From NCBI RefSeq assembly GCF_023715415.1, contig NZ_JAMBOB010000006.1, positions 124,001-188,000 of the forward strand: a stretch of DNA of 64,000 nt, given 5' to 3'. Shown here piece after piece: positions 53,458-62,209 of the stretch (position 1 is the first letter of the stretch; each line of letters begins with the position of its first letter). The stretch is from Neobacillus niacini (GTDB lineage Bacteria > Bacillota > Bacilli > Bacillales > Cytobacillaceae). The position numbers and the translations under genes were made by a program. The notes beneath the pieces are model-generated. The model had not been told where the DNA came from. It searched no databases and was given only the letters and a program-made list of their open reading frames with translations.

Positions 53458-53631
53458 CTATTCATCTTCTACTTCTTCGTCGATAATACTTTTCTCGATG
53501 AGATACTCGAAGGTGATATCAGCGATTTCTTCCAATTCTTCTTCCGTAGGAACGTATCCTCTTTTCACCAGCTCATGAAAGAAAAATTCAGCAATCTCCT
53601 CTGTATCAATAAATACTTCAATTTCTCTCAT
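53458..53631 (-). CDS. yozD: YozD family protein
   Basis: A 57-residue acidic protein reading MREIEVFIDTEEIAEFFFHE, then RGYVPTEEELEEIADITFEY and EEVEDE at the end. It matches B. subtilis YozD closely in my memory; function unknown. It starts at ATG 53631 about 8 bases after GGGGGCG. It belongs to the conserved yod block. Confidence 0.85.
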   Translation of the reverse strand: MREIEVFIDTEEIAEFFFHELVKRGYVPTEEELEEIADITFEYLIEKSIIDEEVEDE

Positions 53632-53809
53632 AGCATCGCCCCCTTTTTACGAATGTATGATGAATTCTGCACATTCATGCTATTTACTTCTAGAAGAATC
53701 GGTAAATATTCTGCAGCTTAAACATAGAGTGCAAAATAAAAGATAAATATGTCTTTTTTTCTTTGGACAAGCATAGGATATATAAAAAATATGATTATGA
53801 GGTGAAAGT

Positions 53810-53977
53810 ATGTCAAACCTACAAGCGAAATTTGAAGCTATTCTTGATGATGTGAATAAGGAAGATGGATTGATCATCACTGCCTTTGAAAAGATTTTAG
53901 AGAGTCAATTTTTTCTAATAAAATGGGGTGGGATTCCTTTGGTCATTTATTTATTCATCGCAATTTCAAGGTGGTAG
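53810..53977 (+). CDS. Small tail-anchored membrane protein (55 aa)
   Basis: The sequence MSNLQAKFEAILDDVNKEDG is followed by an amphipathic helix and a C-terminal hydrophobic segment (about 34-52, FFLIKWGGIPLVIYLFIAI) ending SRW. ATG 53810 follows GAGGTGAAAG. The C-terminal location suggests tail-anchoring with the N-terminus in the cytoplasm. I do not recognise the family. It lies convergent to yodN, with only three bases between stop codons and no separate terminator. Confidence 0.65.
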   Translation: MSNLQAKFEAILDDVNKEDGLIITAFEKILESQFFLIKWGGIPLVIYLFIAISRW

Positions 53978-53980
53978 AAG

Positions 53981-54682
53981 CTAGACCTGGCTTTTACCAT
54001 CGTCATTTACAATACTCTTTAATTTCCTTAAAATGACACGCATAACTTGAAAATACTCCTGGTCGTGAAACATGGTATATAAAATTTTGTAATCATTAAA
54101 TATATCTAATAAATTATCGATTAGCTGCTTCTTTTCCTTTTTCCGTTCAATTTCTTCTAGTTCTGCTTTTCTCACAATATTCTTTTGTGTTTTTGAAATT
54201 GCGACCTGCTGCTTTTCTTCGTTATTGACTAAATACAGGAGTCCTAGTTTTTGAATAAACGTGTCCGCACTCTCAGCGTCTGCAACGAGTGTCATTTCCT
54301 CTTCACCCGCTTCCAGCCATTCCCCATCACTTATTCTGGAAAGTTCGTAGATAACATCTTCCCATGCATCTTCTTTGTAGCGCCAAATTTCTGTTCGAAA
54401 CCCGACAATCTTAAACAAATCTGCGCCATATCCGGCGACTTGAACTAAATCTCCGAAAAAGAATTTATATTCAATATCTATTTGTTCTTGTTCCACCAAA
54501 TCTCCTTCATACTCTGAAAGGAGCTGCAGTCCAGATTCAACAAAAAGACCATCACTTTTGTTCACTTCGTACACATAATTCCCGTCAATCAACTTGACAT
54601 CGGTTATTTTGCCAACAGTACCATACATCGTTATCACGACCGTATCACCGACCTTATACTTCGGTATATTCCTTCTTTTCAT
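53981..54682 (-). CDS. yodN: YodN-like protein
   Basis: A 233-residue cytoplasmic protein beginning MKRRNIPKYKVGDTVVITMYGTVG. It contains two SH3/KOW-like segments: KYKVGDTVVITMYGTVGKITDV and FGDLVQVAGYGADLFKIVGF. A C-terminal coiled coil (RKAELEEIERKKEKKQLIDNLLDIFNDY) is followed by a terminal helix. The match to YodN rests on position between yozD and yozE and on the YodN-like layout; function unknown. Start is uncertain: ATG 54682, ATG 54691, or earlier in-frame codons. Confidence 0.75.
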   Translation of the reverse strand: MKRRNIPKYKVGDTVVITMYGTVGKITDVKLIDGNYVYEVNKSDGLFVESGLQLLSEYEGDLVEQEQIDIEYKFFFGDLVQVAGYGADLFKIVGFRTEIWRYKEDAWEDVIYELSRISDGEWLEAGEEEMTLVADAESADTFIQKLGLLYLVNNEEKQQVAISKTQKNIVRKAELEEIERKKEKKQLIDNLLDIFNDYKILYTMFHDQEYFQVMRVILRKLKSIVNDDGKSQV

Positions 54683-54768
54683 ATCCTCCATCCTCTCAAT
54701 GATGAGTCGTGAATTTTGATTACAATAGTATATGCACCAATGGATGTACCCGCTCACAATGGTAAAAA

Positions 54769-54802
54769 AGAAAAATCGCCTCTTTTTGCAGAGACGATTT
54801 AA
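54769..54802 (-). terminator. Terminator of yozE
   Basis: AAATCGCCTC (54773-54782) pairs with GAGACGATTT (54791-54800), with one mismatch. On the minus strand a T-rich run follows. Confidence 0.7.
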
Positions 54803-54822
54803 TGAGTTTTACATAAATATAA

Positions 54823-55044
54823 TTAACTTTCTGATACCAAATAAAGCTCCCAGGCCTCATCAAATATAGTCATGGACTCTAGATAATGACCATTCAATTC
54901 CAAGTAAGTACTGAGCTCATGGTAGTCTTCCGATGTTTTTGGGAAGCTGTGGTCCAAAAAAGCCTCATTCGCAAAAACACTGATGGCATCCTTTGGTTCT
55001 GGGTGCCGGTATTTCATTAAAAAGTGATAAAAGGATTTAAACAT
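54823..55044 (-). CDS. yozE: UPF0346 family protein YozE
   Basis: A 73-residue helical protein matching the YozE pattern: SFYHFLMKYRHPEPKDAISVFANEAF, DHSFPKTSEDYHELSTYLELN and IFDEAWELY. Function is unknown; the fold is an all-helical bundle reported for B. subtilis YozE. It is monocistronic, with a strong terminator downstream. It has conserved position near yokU-kamA. Confidence 0.9.
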   Translation of the reverse strand: MFKSFYHFLMKYRHPEPKDAISVFANEAFLDHSFPKTSEDYHELSTYLELNGHYLESMTIFDEAWELYLVSES

Positions 55045-55157
55045 ACATAGCGCCTTTCTTTCTATTCTGGGACAAAAATTGATTTAACTTAAAGATACTA
55101 TAACAGATAAAGATTTGATATAATTTTACCAAATATATAGGAACTGAGGTACAAACA

Positions 55158-56261
55158 TTGGCAAAGAAAAAATTTCAATACTGGTTAATTCAAGTCTTGT
55201 TAATAGTAACCATCATTTGGGTTTCAACTAAGATATCCTTCTTATTTGAACCAATCGGAATCTTTTTTTCAACGATTTTTTTCCCCATTCTGATAACAGG
55301 TTTTCTTTACTTTTTACTTAATCCAGTTGTTAATTTTCTACAGCGCCATAAAGTGCCTAGATTATTAGCCATCATTATCATTTATGTTGTATTTATACTC
55401 ATTTGTGTCCTTGCAATTGGAAATTTAATTCCTGCGATTACAAAACAATTTACGGCTCTCGCTAACGAACTTCCAATATATGCTAACAAAACCATGCAAT
55501 TTTTTGATAATGTCATGAAGTCATCTGAATTTAAATGGATCATGGACGAGCAAAAGGATCTTCTTGAAACTGTGCAGGAAAGGCTCATAGAATTTGCAAA
55601 TACCCTGCCAAACACCATTACAGGCAGCATAACGAATATACTTGGTGTAATAACCAATATTGCTATCATTTTAGTCACGGTTCCTTTTTTGTTATTCTAC
55701 ATGTTTAAAGATGGACACAAGTTTCCTACAGCAATCTCGAAATTTCTTCCCAACCCATACAGGGAAGAAGGCTTATCCATTCTTAAAGAGACAGGTGATA
55801 CACTATCTGCTTATATTCAGGGCCAAGTTACAGTAGCATTGGCTGTGGGCACGCTGGCGTTTATCGGATACTTGATTATAGATTTACCCTTTGCACTTGT
55901 CATGGCCTTAATCGTAGCATTTACTAACATTATTCCTTATATCGGTCCAATTCTTGGAGGAGCACCTGCGGTAATCGTAGCTTTATTCGATTCTCCAACA
56001 AAAGCATTGTTAGTTATAGTAGTTATTCTCATTGCGCAACAAGTGGAAGGGAATGTATTATCACCGCTCATTCTTGGAAAAAGCTTGGACACCCATCCAG
56101 CAACCATCATTATTATCTTACTAGCTGCCGGTAATCTGGCAGGGGTCTTAGGGATGGTACTGGCAATCCCATTTTATGCAGTCATGAAAACCATTGTCTT
56201 AAACCTAGTTAAGTTTTTACGAGCGAGAAAAAACGCAGCAAAACCTATACAAACTGAGTAA
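55158..56261 (+). CDS. AI-2E family transporter (YueF/YtvI type)
   Basis: A polytopic membrane protein of 367 residues with about eight helices and a long extracytoplasmic segment near 90-150. The family's conserved ending region is present: FTNIIPYIGPILGGAPAVIVALFDSP, QQVEGNVLSPLILGKSLDTHP, then AGNLAGVLGMVLAIPFYAVMK. Members have been linked to autoinducer-2 or Na+/H+ export, so substrate is open. It is inserted between yozE and yokU and opposite in direction to the rest of that block. Confidence 0.9.
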   Translation: MAKKKFQYWLIQVLLIVTIIWVSTKISFLFEPIGIFFSTIFFPILITGFLYFLLNPVVNFLQRHKVPRLLAIIIIYVVFILICVLAIGNLIPAITKQFTALANELPIYANKTMQFFDNVMKSSEFKWIMDEQKDLLETVQERLIEFANTLPNTITGSITNILGVITNIAIILVTVPFLLFYMFKDGHKFPTAISKFLPNPYREEGLSILKETGDTLSAYIQGQVTVALAVGTLAFIGYLIIDLPFALVMALIVAFTNIIPYIGPILGGAPAVIVALFDSPTKALLVIVVILIAQQVEGNVLSPLILGKSLDTHPATIIIILLAAGNLAGVLGMVLAIPFYAVMKTIVLNLVKFLRARKNAAKPIQTE

Positions 56262-56264
56262 AGA

Positions 56265-56298
56265 AAGAACCCCTATCGGCTGCTGATAGGGGTTTTTG
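56265..56298. terminator. Bidirectional terminator
   Basis: ACCCCTATC (56269-56277) pairs perfectly with GATAGGGGT (56285-56293), then TTTTG. It lies between the AI-2E gene and yokU. Confidence 0.85.
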
Positions 56299-56300
56299 AG

Positions 56301-56588
56301 TTAGGAAGTAAAATCAAAATAATTTCTCTTCAAAAGCTTTGGAAGAGACATTAACTCTTTATAGCTGATGCTATTTCCAATTTTCTTCGTATCAATTAGG
56401 AATAATTGATCCTCTATTTCCTTCGTTATTTCATCTGTTTGATACACCATGTTACAATCCTCGCAAACGACTGCGGGGGTTTCTATAATTTGAATGGCTC
56501 TTGTGCCGTCAGGAAGCTCCCAATAAACAATATTCTCCCCATTTTCAGCAGCGCTCCCGCACCAGTCACAGACTAATCCCATCTTCAT
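56301..56588 (-). CDS. yokU: YokU family zinc-knuckle protein
   Basis: A 95-residue protein with two CxxC pairs, CDWCGSAAE and CEDCNMVYQT, resembling the MqsA/YgiT zinc finger, followed by a helical C-terminus. In B. subtilis yokU lies next to kamA. Here it begins five bases after the kamA stop, so it is co-transcribed from the same sigma-54 promoter. Function is unknown; a regulatory or accessory role in lysine catabolism is inference from linkage. Confidence 0.88.
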   Translation of the reverse strand: MKMGLVCDWCGSAAENGENIVYWELPDGTRAIQIIETPAVVCEDCNMVYQTDEITKEIEDQLFLIDTKKIGNSISYKELMSLPKLLKRNYFDFTS

Positions 56589-56593
56589 CCCCT

Positions 56594-58027
56594 CTATTCT
56601 TTCGATGTAGAGTTACCATCGGAATCTTTATTTTCAGCAGGTGCTGGTTTGTTTTGAAGAGCTTGGAATTTCTTTTCCTTCAACTCATCACGCTTGCTTC
56701 GTTTATCCTTCAAGGTGGTATGGGAAGGATTTTGATTGTATTCTTTTCGGCGATTTAATCTCTGTAAGCCCTCAGGGACTAGGTTGAAATGCTGGTCGTT
56801 CATAATTCCGGCAATCCCAACATTTGAGCGTTTTTCCTCCATATCTGGATAAATCTCTTTAAAATAATCTTCTGCTGTTCCAGGCTGATAATTTTCTGGT
56901 TCCGGATAAGAGGTAATCACACCTTCAAAATTCCTAAGGACAACTTTTTCTGCACTTTGTGAAATTAAATAATTCGGCTGAAGTGAAATCTTACCGCCGC
57001 CGCCAGGACCATCGAGCACAAAAGTCGGCACTGCATAGCCACTTGTATGTCCGCGGAGGCCTTCAATAATTTCAAGTCCTTTGGAAACAGGTGCCCGGAA
57101 GTGACCAATTCCTTCGGATAAATCACATTGATAAATATAATATGGGCGTACACGGATTTTCACGAGGTCATGCATAAGCTTTTTCATTATCGGCACACTG
57201 TCGTTGATGCCTGCGAGGATGACCGATTGGTTTCCGACTGGAACACCAGAATTAGCTAGCATTTCACATGCCTTTTTAGATTCCTCTGTGATTTCGATTG
57301 ATGTATTAAAATGAGTATTCAACCAAATCGGATGGTATTTTTTTAAGATGTTACAAAGGTTTTCAGTAATTCTTTGCGGGAATACCACTGGGGCTCTTGT
57401 TCCAATCCGAATAATTTCAACATGGTCAATTTCACGAAGATTTTTCAAAATATATTCAAGAATATTATCATTTATCAGCAGTCCATCGCCCCCAGAAATT
57501 AACACATCCCGTACTTGTGGGGTTTGCCGGATATAATTAATCGCTGCATCTAGCTGCTTCTTTGGTACGCCCATTCCAATTTGTCCTGAGAATCTTCTTC
57601 TCGTACAGTAACGGCAATACATCGAACACTGGTTGGTGACAAGAAATAGAACGCGATCTGGATAACGGTGTGTCAACCCAGGTACTGGTGAATCTTCATC
57701 CTCATAAAGTGGATCTTCAAGGTCATATTTCGTTTTATGAATTTCTTTAGAGATTGGAACGGACTGCATCCGAATCGGACAGCGTGGGTCATCAGGGTTC
57801 ATAAGCGAAGCATAGTAGGGTGTTATATTTAAGGGAATGGTTTTGGTTGAGATTCTTACTCCTTCTTCTTCATCAGGAGTTAGGTTGATTACCTTTTTTA
57901 AATCTTCCAGTGTGCGAATGGTATTTGTTAGCTGCCAGAGCCAATCATTCCATTGCTCTTCACTTACGTCTTTCCATAGTTCTATATCTTTCCAATGCCT
58001 ATCCGGCTTATATAATGTCTGTTTCAT
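56594..58027 (-). CDS. kamA: Lysine 2,3-aminomutase (radical SAM, PLP)
   Basis: Converts L-lysine to L-beta-lysine, the first step of lysine fermentation and of N-epsilon-acetyl-beta-lysine synthesis. The [4Fe-4S] motif CSMYCRYC (C134, C138, C141) is followed by TRRRFSG. The SAM-binding glycine region is DVLISGGDGLL, and the PLP-lysine region lies in GPGGGGKISLQPNY. Length 477 includes a C-terminal Lys/Glu-rich extension. A -24/-12 promoter at 58066-58082 drives it, with yokU downstream. AblB, which acts next, is encoded at 59790-60644. Confidence 0.95.
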   Translation of the reverse strand: MKQTLYKPDRHWKDIELWKDVSEEQWNDWLWQLTNTIRTLEDLKKVINLTPDEEEGVRISTKTIPLNITPYYASLMNPDDPRCPIRMQSVPISKEIHKTKYDLEDPLYEDEDSPVPGLTHRYPDRVLFLVTNQCSMYCRYCTRRRFSGQIGMGVPKKQLDAAINYIRQTPQVRDVLISGGDGLLINDNILEYILKNLREIDHVEIIRIGTRAPVVFPQRITENLCNILKKYHPIWLNTHFNTSIEITEESKKACEMLANSGVPVGNQSVILAGINDSVPIMKKLMHDLVKIRVRPYYIYQCDLSEGIGHFRAPVSKGLEIIEGLRGHTSGYAVPTFVLDGPGGGGKISLQPNYLISQSAEKVVLRNFEGVITSYPEPENYQPGTAEDYFKEIYPDMEEKRSNVGIAGIMNDQHFNLVPEGLQRLNRRKEYNQNPSHTTLKDKRSKRDELKEKKFQALQNKPAPAENKDSDGNSTSKE

Positions 58028-58065
58028 TTTTTAATTCCTCCTTACCCTGCTTTACTTAGATATTA

Positions 58066-58082
58066 TGCAAGAACTATGCCAA
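58066..58082 (-). promoter_or_regulatory. Sigma-54 (SigL) -24/-12 promoter of kamA
   Basis: On the minus strand TTGGCATAGTTCTTGCA, with GG and GC at the right spacing, matches the consensus TGGCAC-N5-TTGC. It lies about 40 bases upstream of the kamA start and next to a gene for a sigma-54 activator. Confidence 0.88.
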
Positions 58083-58129
58083 TGCGCTTAGTCCAGTAAG
58101 GATGGGGCACCTTTATCTTTTTTTAAGTG

Positions 58130-58311
58130 GGCTGTGTTAAATTTGGCTGTTGTTTTGCGCTCCAGGCGCTATGCTTTCCGCGGGCTCGCCCGTGAGCCTC
58201 CTCGGTCCTTCTGACCTGCGGGGTCTCACGGTGCTCGTTCATCCCGCAGGAGTCAAGCGCCTTCCGCTCCAATCAACAGGTGCCAAAATCACATGATCCT
58301 TAAACACAGCC
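58130..58311. repeat. GC-rich inverted-repeat element (dispersed, MITE-like)
   Basis: Nested inverted repeats: GGCTGTGTTAA (58130-58140) with TTAAACACAGCC (58300-58311), and CTGTTGTTTTGCGCTCCAGG..CGCT (58147-58170) with AGCGCCTTCCGCTCC..CAACAG (58256-58279). The GC-rich interior has GCGGGCTCGCCCG and CCTGCGGGGTCTC. The composition is unlike the rest of the window. I recognise this sequence type as a dispersed repeat in many Bacillus genomes. It sits upstream of the kamA promoter, where an activator would bind. Confidence 0.75.
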
Positions 58312-58323
58312 ATAAAATATAAA

Positions 58324-58352
58324 ACAAAAAAAACGCCGATTTTTCGGCGGTT
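58324..58352 (-). terminator. Terminator of the sigma-54 regulator gene
   Basis: CGCCGA (58334-58339) pairs with TCGGCG (58344-58349). On the minus strand TTTTTTTTG follows. It overlaps the stop codon. Confidence 0.8.
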
Positions 58353-59736
58353 AATCTCTTATCTTTTTTAGTTTGTATTGGAGAGTTTGTCTAGGTAATT
58401 CTAGGAGCTTGGCCGCTTGGTTGATATTGCCGTCTGACAAATTCAGTGCAGAATCGATTAGTTGTTTTTCCATTTCTTCGAGATTTTTTCTTAACGAAAG
58501 GCTGTTCTCAACATTTTCATTCGTTACACCATGCTGTTTCATCATGATTGGCAGGTTTGCCATTTGAAGGATATCATCCTCGCACACGTTCATCATGTAT
58601 TCAATCGTATGCTTTAGCTCTCTTACGTTCCCTGGCCAAAGGTGACTCATAAAGAAGCTCTCCAATTTCTTCTCAATCCCTTTAATCCTTTTATTCAATT
58701 TCTTATTAAAAAACTGAATAAAATAATCCGTTAAAAACAGGATATCCTCTTTTCGTTCTCGAATCGGCAGCAGTGAAAAGGTAAAGACATTTAAACGGTA
58801 GTAAAGGTCAGAGCGAATCTTTTGATTTTCAAGGGCAGCACTAGGATGGACATTCATGGCTGCAATCACGCGGACATCAACCGAAATATTTTGTGCACTT
58901 CCGACTCTTCGCACCATTCCATCTTCTAATACCCGTAACAGCTTAGCCTGCAACTCGATTGGCATGGTATGAAGTTCATCAAGAAATAGTGTACCGCCGT
59001 CTGCCAGCTCAAAAAGCCCCTTTCTCTCAACCGCACCGGTATAGCTTCCTTTTGCCGTACCAAAAAGAATACTCTCAAGCAGCGTTTCTGGGATGGCCGC
59101 ACAGTTTTGAGCAATGAACGGCCCGTCCCCGCGAAGGGATTCGTGATGCACCCCCTGCACAAACAACTCCTTCCCAGTTCCGCTTTCTCCGTATACAAGA
59201 ATGGGTGAATCTGATTTTGCCAGTTTTCTAGCTTCGGCCTTCAGGCTCTGGAAAATCGGATTAACACTCTTTAAATCATCTAACGTATACTTTACGGTTT
59301 TCAATGTTTTTTTCTTATTGTTTCTATTCACACTCTTTTGTAAATCTAATAGACTTTCTGATAATTGTTTCATTCGAGTATAATCTTTCGCAATCTCAAC
59401 TGCACCAATAATTTGCTTATCAACAAAAATAGGTAGCGTGGTATTAATGGTATCAATTCTCACTCCATGGATGTTTACATATACCTGTGTCTGATTATAG
59501 ATGGGTTTGCCCGTTTTAATCACCCTAAGCAGTGTACTTGATTGCTCGGTTAAAGAAGGAAAAACCTCAAGCAAATCTTTACCCTGTACCTCCTTCACAT
59601 TCATGCCATCATGCCTTGCTGCAACCTCATTATAAAAAATGGTTCTACCTTCCGTATTGACCACATGGATTCCTTCATCGATGGTTTTCAGGATGGCTGA
59701 AAGAACTTCCTGCGTTAAAGCAGTTAATTGAACCAT
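58351..59736 (-). CDS. kamR: Sigma-54-dependent transcription activator (PAS-AAA-Fis; KamR-like)
   Basis: An enhancer-binding activator of 461 residues. An N-terminal PAS domain (about 10-115, TIDEGIHVVNTEGRTIFYN) is followed by an AAA+ domain with Walker A GESGTGKELF. The sigma-54 contact loop is GSYTGA (a GAFTGA variant seen in RocR-like proteins), Walker B GGTLFLDEL. The Fis-type helix-turn-helix is NINQAAKLLELPRQTLQYKLKKI. ATG 59736 follows GGGAGGTG. As I recall, B. thuringiensis kamA depends on sigma-54 and a regulator called KamR; position and domains fit. The PAS ligand is unknown. Confidence 0.88.
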   Translation of the reverse strand: MVQLTALTQEVLSAILKTIDEGIHVVNTEGRTIFYNEVAARHDGMNVKEVQGKDLLEVFPSLTEQSSTLLRVIKTGKPIYNQTQVYVNIHGVRIDTINTTLPIFVDKQIIGAVEIAKDYTRMKQLSESLLDLQKSVNRNNKKKTLKTVKYTLDDLKSVNPIFQSLKAEARKLAKSDSPILVYGESGTGKELFVQGVHHESLRGDGPFIAQNCAAIPETLLESILFGTAKGSYTGAVERKGLFELADGGTLFLDELHTMPIELQAKLLRVLEDGMVRRVGSAQNISVDVRVIAAMNVHPSAALENQKIRSDLYYRLNVFTFSLLPIRERKEDILFLTDYFIQFFNKKLNKRIKGIEKKLESFFMSHLWPGNVRELKHTIEYMMNVCEDDILQMANLPIMMKQHGVTNENVENSLSLRKNLEEMEKQLIDSALNLSDGNINQAAKLLELPRQTLQYKLKKIRD

Positions 59737-59789
59737 TGCTACACCTCCCTTTAAAAGGTGCCGAAAATTCGTCACCTACAGCCGAAATA

Positions 59790-60644
59790 TTAGCAGTTTG
59801 CCAGATTCTTCACCCACATATTCATATTCTCCAGCTTGTCGTAAATATAACAGTTATTCATTAATCTGCCGCGATATTTATAATCAAGCTGAAACAAAAC
59901 AGCATTCATTCCAAAGGATAAACTTCTAGCAATCGAATAAGCACAGAAAATCCCCTGCGTTTTTAGCTCCCTCTCTAGCTCACGGAGGATAATTTTCATT
60001 AATCCATATTTCCGATGTTCGGTTAAGGTCGCACAATCGGTTAATTCTGCATTTTTATAAAAAGAATTCACTTCAGCAGATGCAGCACTGACAATTTTGC
60101 CCTGATAAAAATATACGTAATAGATGGTCCCATCCTTCATGGTCTTTTTCACATATTCGGGGTCATGTAAGGGTGTAGGGTAAATCTGAAACACCTGGCG
60201 ATATAATCCTGAAAGCTCTTCGGCACATGCTTCATCTGCTTTTTTTAATTCATACTCCTTTGGCGGATAGGGCTTATCAATGGTGGTGTCCAATTGATAA
60301 ATACTGTGAATCATGCCGTCCTCCGTAATCCAATGGTCATTCTTCTTTCGCTCCACCGAATAAAACTTTGAAAAAAAATGAGCATCAGAACCGAGAAAAT
60401 AGCGGTCGACCACTGCTTCCGGTTGAAAGCCTTTTTCATATAAGTGTAAAAAATCCTCGGACCGCACTTTCATTATTAACTTTTCTACTTGATATTTGCG
60501 GGCTAACTCCTCCGCTTTTTCAATAAGTAAATTTGTATTACCGCGATAATCATCAATCCGAATTCTTTTATTAAAAGGATCCAGGTAAATCTCTAGAAAG
60601 AAATTACTTTCATCGATTTGGATAGTGGAGGTACTTTGATTCAT
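59790..60644 (-). CDS. ablB: Beta-lysine N6-acetyltransferase AblB (YodP)
   Basis: Acetylates the epsilon-amino group of beta-lysine made by KamA, producing N-epsilon-acetyl-beta-lysine, an osmolyte in archaea and an intermediate or solute in bacilli. It has 284 residues with a C-terminal GNAT fold: YHIYFYQGKIVSAASAEV-type strand, then NAELTDCATLTEHRKYGLMKIILREL (acetyl-CoA loop), ending YKYRGRLMNNCYIYDKLENMN. The paired N-terminal domain is family-typical. It follows a terminator after the aldehyde dehydrogenase gene. Confidence 0.9.
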   Translation of the reverse strand: MNQSTSTIQIDESNFFLEIYLDPFNKRIRIDDYRGNTNLLIEKAEELARKYQVEKLIMKVRSEDFLHLYEKGFQPEAVVDRYFLGSDAHFFSKFYSVERKKNDHWITEDGMIHSIYQLDTTIDKPYPPKEYELKKADEACAEELSGLYRQVFQIYPTPLHDPEYVKKTMKDGTIYYVYFYQGKIVSAASAEVNSFYKNAELTDCATLTEHRKYGLMKIILRELERELKTQGIFCAYSIARSLSFGMNAVLFQLDYKYRGRLMNNCYIYDKLENMNMWVKNLANC

Positions 60645-60673
60645 CTTATTTACTCCTTCCCAAATAGGTAAGT

Positions 60674-60706
60674 GAAAAAAAGTCTGACTGGAAATCAGCC
60701 AGACAT
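60674..60706 (-). terminator. Intergenic terminator between the aldehyde dehydrogenase and ablB genes
   Basis: GTCTGACTG (60682-60690) pairs with CAGCCAGAC (60696-60704), with one mismatch. On the minus strand TTTTTTT follows. ablB starts only about 30 bases beyond it, so the element acts inside the cluster. Confidence 0.75.
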
Positions 60707-60712
60707 TTTCTT

Positions 60713-62134
60713 CTACTCTGTTTTAAAGCTGATCAGCTTGAGTTCAGTCATTTCTTCCACTGCATATTTGATTCCTTCTCGACCCATTCCGCTCATTTTC
60801 ACGCCGCCATATGGCATTTGGTCCACGCGGAAGGTGGGGATTTCGTTAATCATAACACCGCCAACATGTAGCTTTTTAGCAGCTTGAAGTGCTTTATGAA
60901 TGTCATTTGTAAAAATTCCGGCTTGTAACCCATATTTAGAATCGTTTACGAAATTGATGGCTTCATCAACATGACGGAAGCTATTAATATGCACAACGGG
61001 TGCAAATACCTCTTCACAACTAACCTTTTCGCTTGAAGGGACATTGACTAAAACCGTAGGCTGAAAAATCCCTTCTTCGAAGCTTCCTCCTGCCCTTAAT
61101 TCTGCTCCATTGCTAATCGCTTCATCTACCCATTCCTTCGTTCGCTGTACGTCACCTCGTGTAATCATGGCTGATAGATCACTATCTTCCTCAAGGGGAT
61201 TACCCGTTTTTAACTTTTGGGTTTCACAAACAAATTTCTCCACAAAAGCTTCAAATACCTTTTCATGGACATAAATTCTTTGAATCGAAATACAAACCTG
61301 CCCTTGATAGGCAAAGGCACCATTCACAATCCTTGGGATGACCTTCTCTAATCTAACCCCATCATCGACTATTAATGCCGAATTTGAACCCAATTCCAGG
61401 GTTACCCGTTTTAATCCTGAGTTTTCTCGAATATAGCGCCCTACCTCAGGACTTCCTGTAAAGGTAATCATTTTGATACAATCGTCTTTCATTAATACAT
61501 CGCCGATTTTACTGCCGCTTCCAGTGATAACATTCAAAGCGCCAGCCGGTAAGCCTGCACGATGAAAGTAGTCCGCTATCTTATAGGCTGATAAAGGTGT
61601 TTGACTCGCTGGTTTTAAAACTACACTATTCCCAGCTGCGATGGCCGGACCCACTTTATGAGCAACTAAATTCATAGGGAAATTAAACGGGGTAATTGCG
61701 GCGATGACGCCTAATGGTTCCCGAATCGTAAAGGCAAGTCTTCCCTCACCTCCAGGTGCAGCGTCCATCGGCACCGTTTCACCATGAATTCTTCTCGCTT
61801 CATGTGCACTAAAGGTATAGGTCATAATCGTCCGGTCCACTTCCGACTTCGCTGCCTTTAACGGTTTTGCAGCCTCAAGGGCTATTAATCTCGCACATTC
61901 TTCTCGCTCTTCCTTTAGATATTGTGCTACTTTCTCAAGGATTTCAGCCCGTTCAAAGGCAGGCATTTCTGCCATTATTTCTTTAGCATCTTCTGCTGCC
62001 TTAATGGCTGATAGCACATCCTCCTGATTGGCCATGCCAACATGAGCAAGAATCTCTAAGTTAAATGGGTTCTTCAACTCCATATAGGAAGAAGCACTAC
62101 GATATTCGCCGCCTATCCACAAATCCTTTTTCAT
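60713..62134 (-). CDS. Aldehyde dehydrogenase (NAD(P)-dependent)
   Basis: An aldehyde dehydrogenase of 473 residues. Cofactor-binding segments are PFNFPMNLVAHKVGPAIAAGNSVVLKPAS and FTGSPEVGRYI. The catalytic glutamate is in VTLELGSN, the nucleophilic cysteine in YQGQVCISIQRIYV, and the C-terminal motif is EVFAPVVHIN. It resembles the succinate-semialdehyde/lactaldehyde group. Inside the beta-lysine cluster it probably oxidises an aldehyde from lysine catabolism; this gene is not in the B. subtilis yod arrangement as I recall it. Start ATG 62134 is six bases after GGAGGG. Confidence 0.9.
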   Translation of the reverse strand: MKKDLWIGGEYRSASSYMELKNPFNLEILAHVGMANQEDVLSAIKAAEDAKEIMAEMPAFERAEILEKVAQYLKEEREECARLIALEAAKPLKAAKSEVDRTIMTYTFSAHEARRIHGETVPMDAAPGGEGRLAFTIREPLGVIAAITPFNFPMNLVAHKVGPAIAAGNSVVLKPASQTPLSAYKIADYFHRAGLPAGALNVITGSGSKIGDVLMKDDCIKMITFTGSPEVGRYIRENSGLKRVTLELGSNSALIVDDGVRLEKVIPRIVNGAFAYQGQVCISIQRIYVHEKVFEAFVEKFVCETQKLKTGNPLEEDSDLSAMITRGDVQRTKEWVDEAISNGAELRAGGSFEEGIFQPTVLVNVPSSEKVSCEEVFAPVVHINSFRHVDEAINFVNDSKYGLQAGIFTNDIHKALQAAKKLHVGGVMINEIPTFRVDQMPYGGVKMSGMGREGIKYAVEEMTELKLISFKTE

Positions 62135-62209
62135 CACAGTCCCTCCAAATACTAAAATGTCCTAATGCTAGTGTAACAAACTTTGCTGCTTCTTTTTAAG
62201 GAGGGATAT

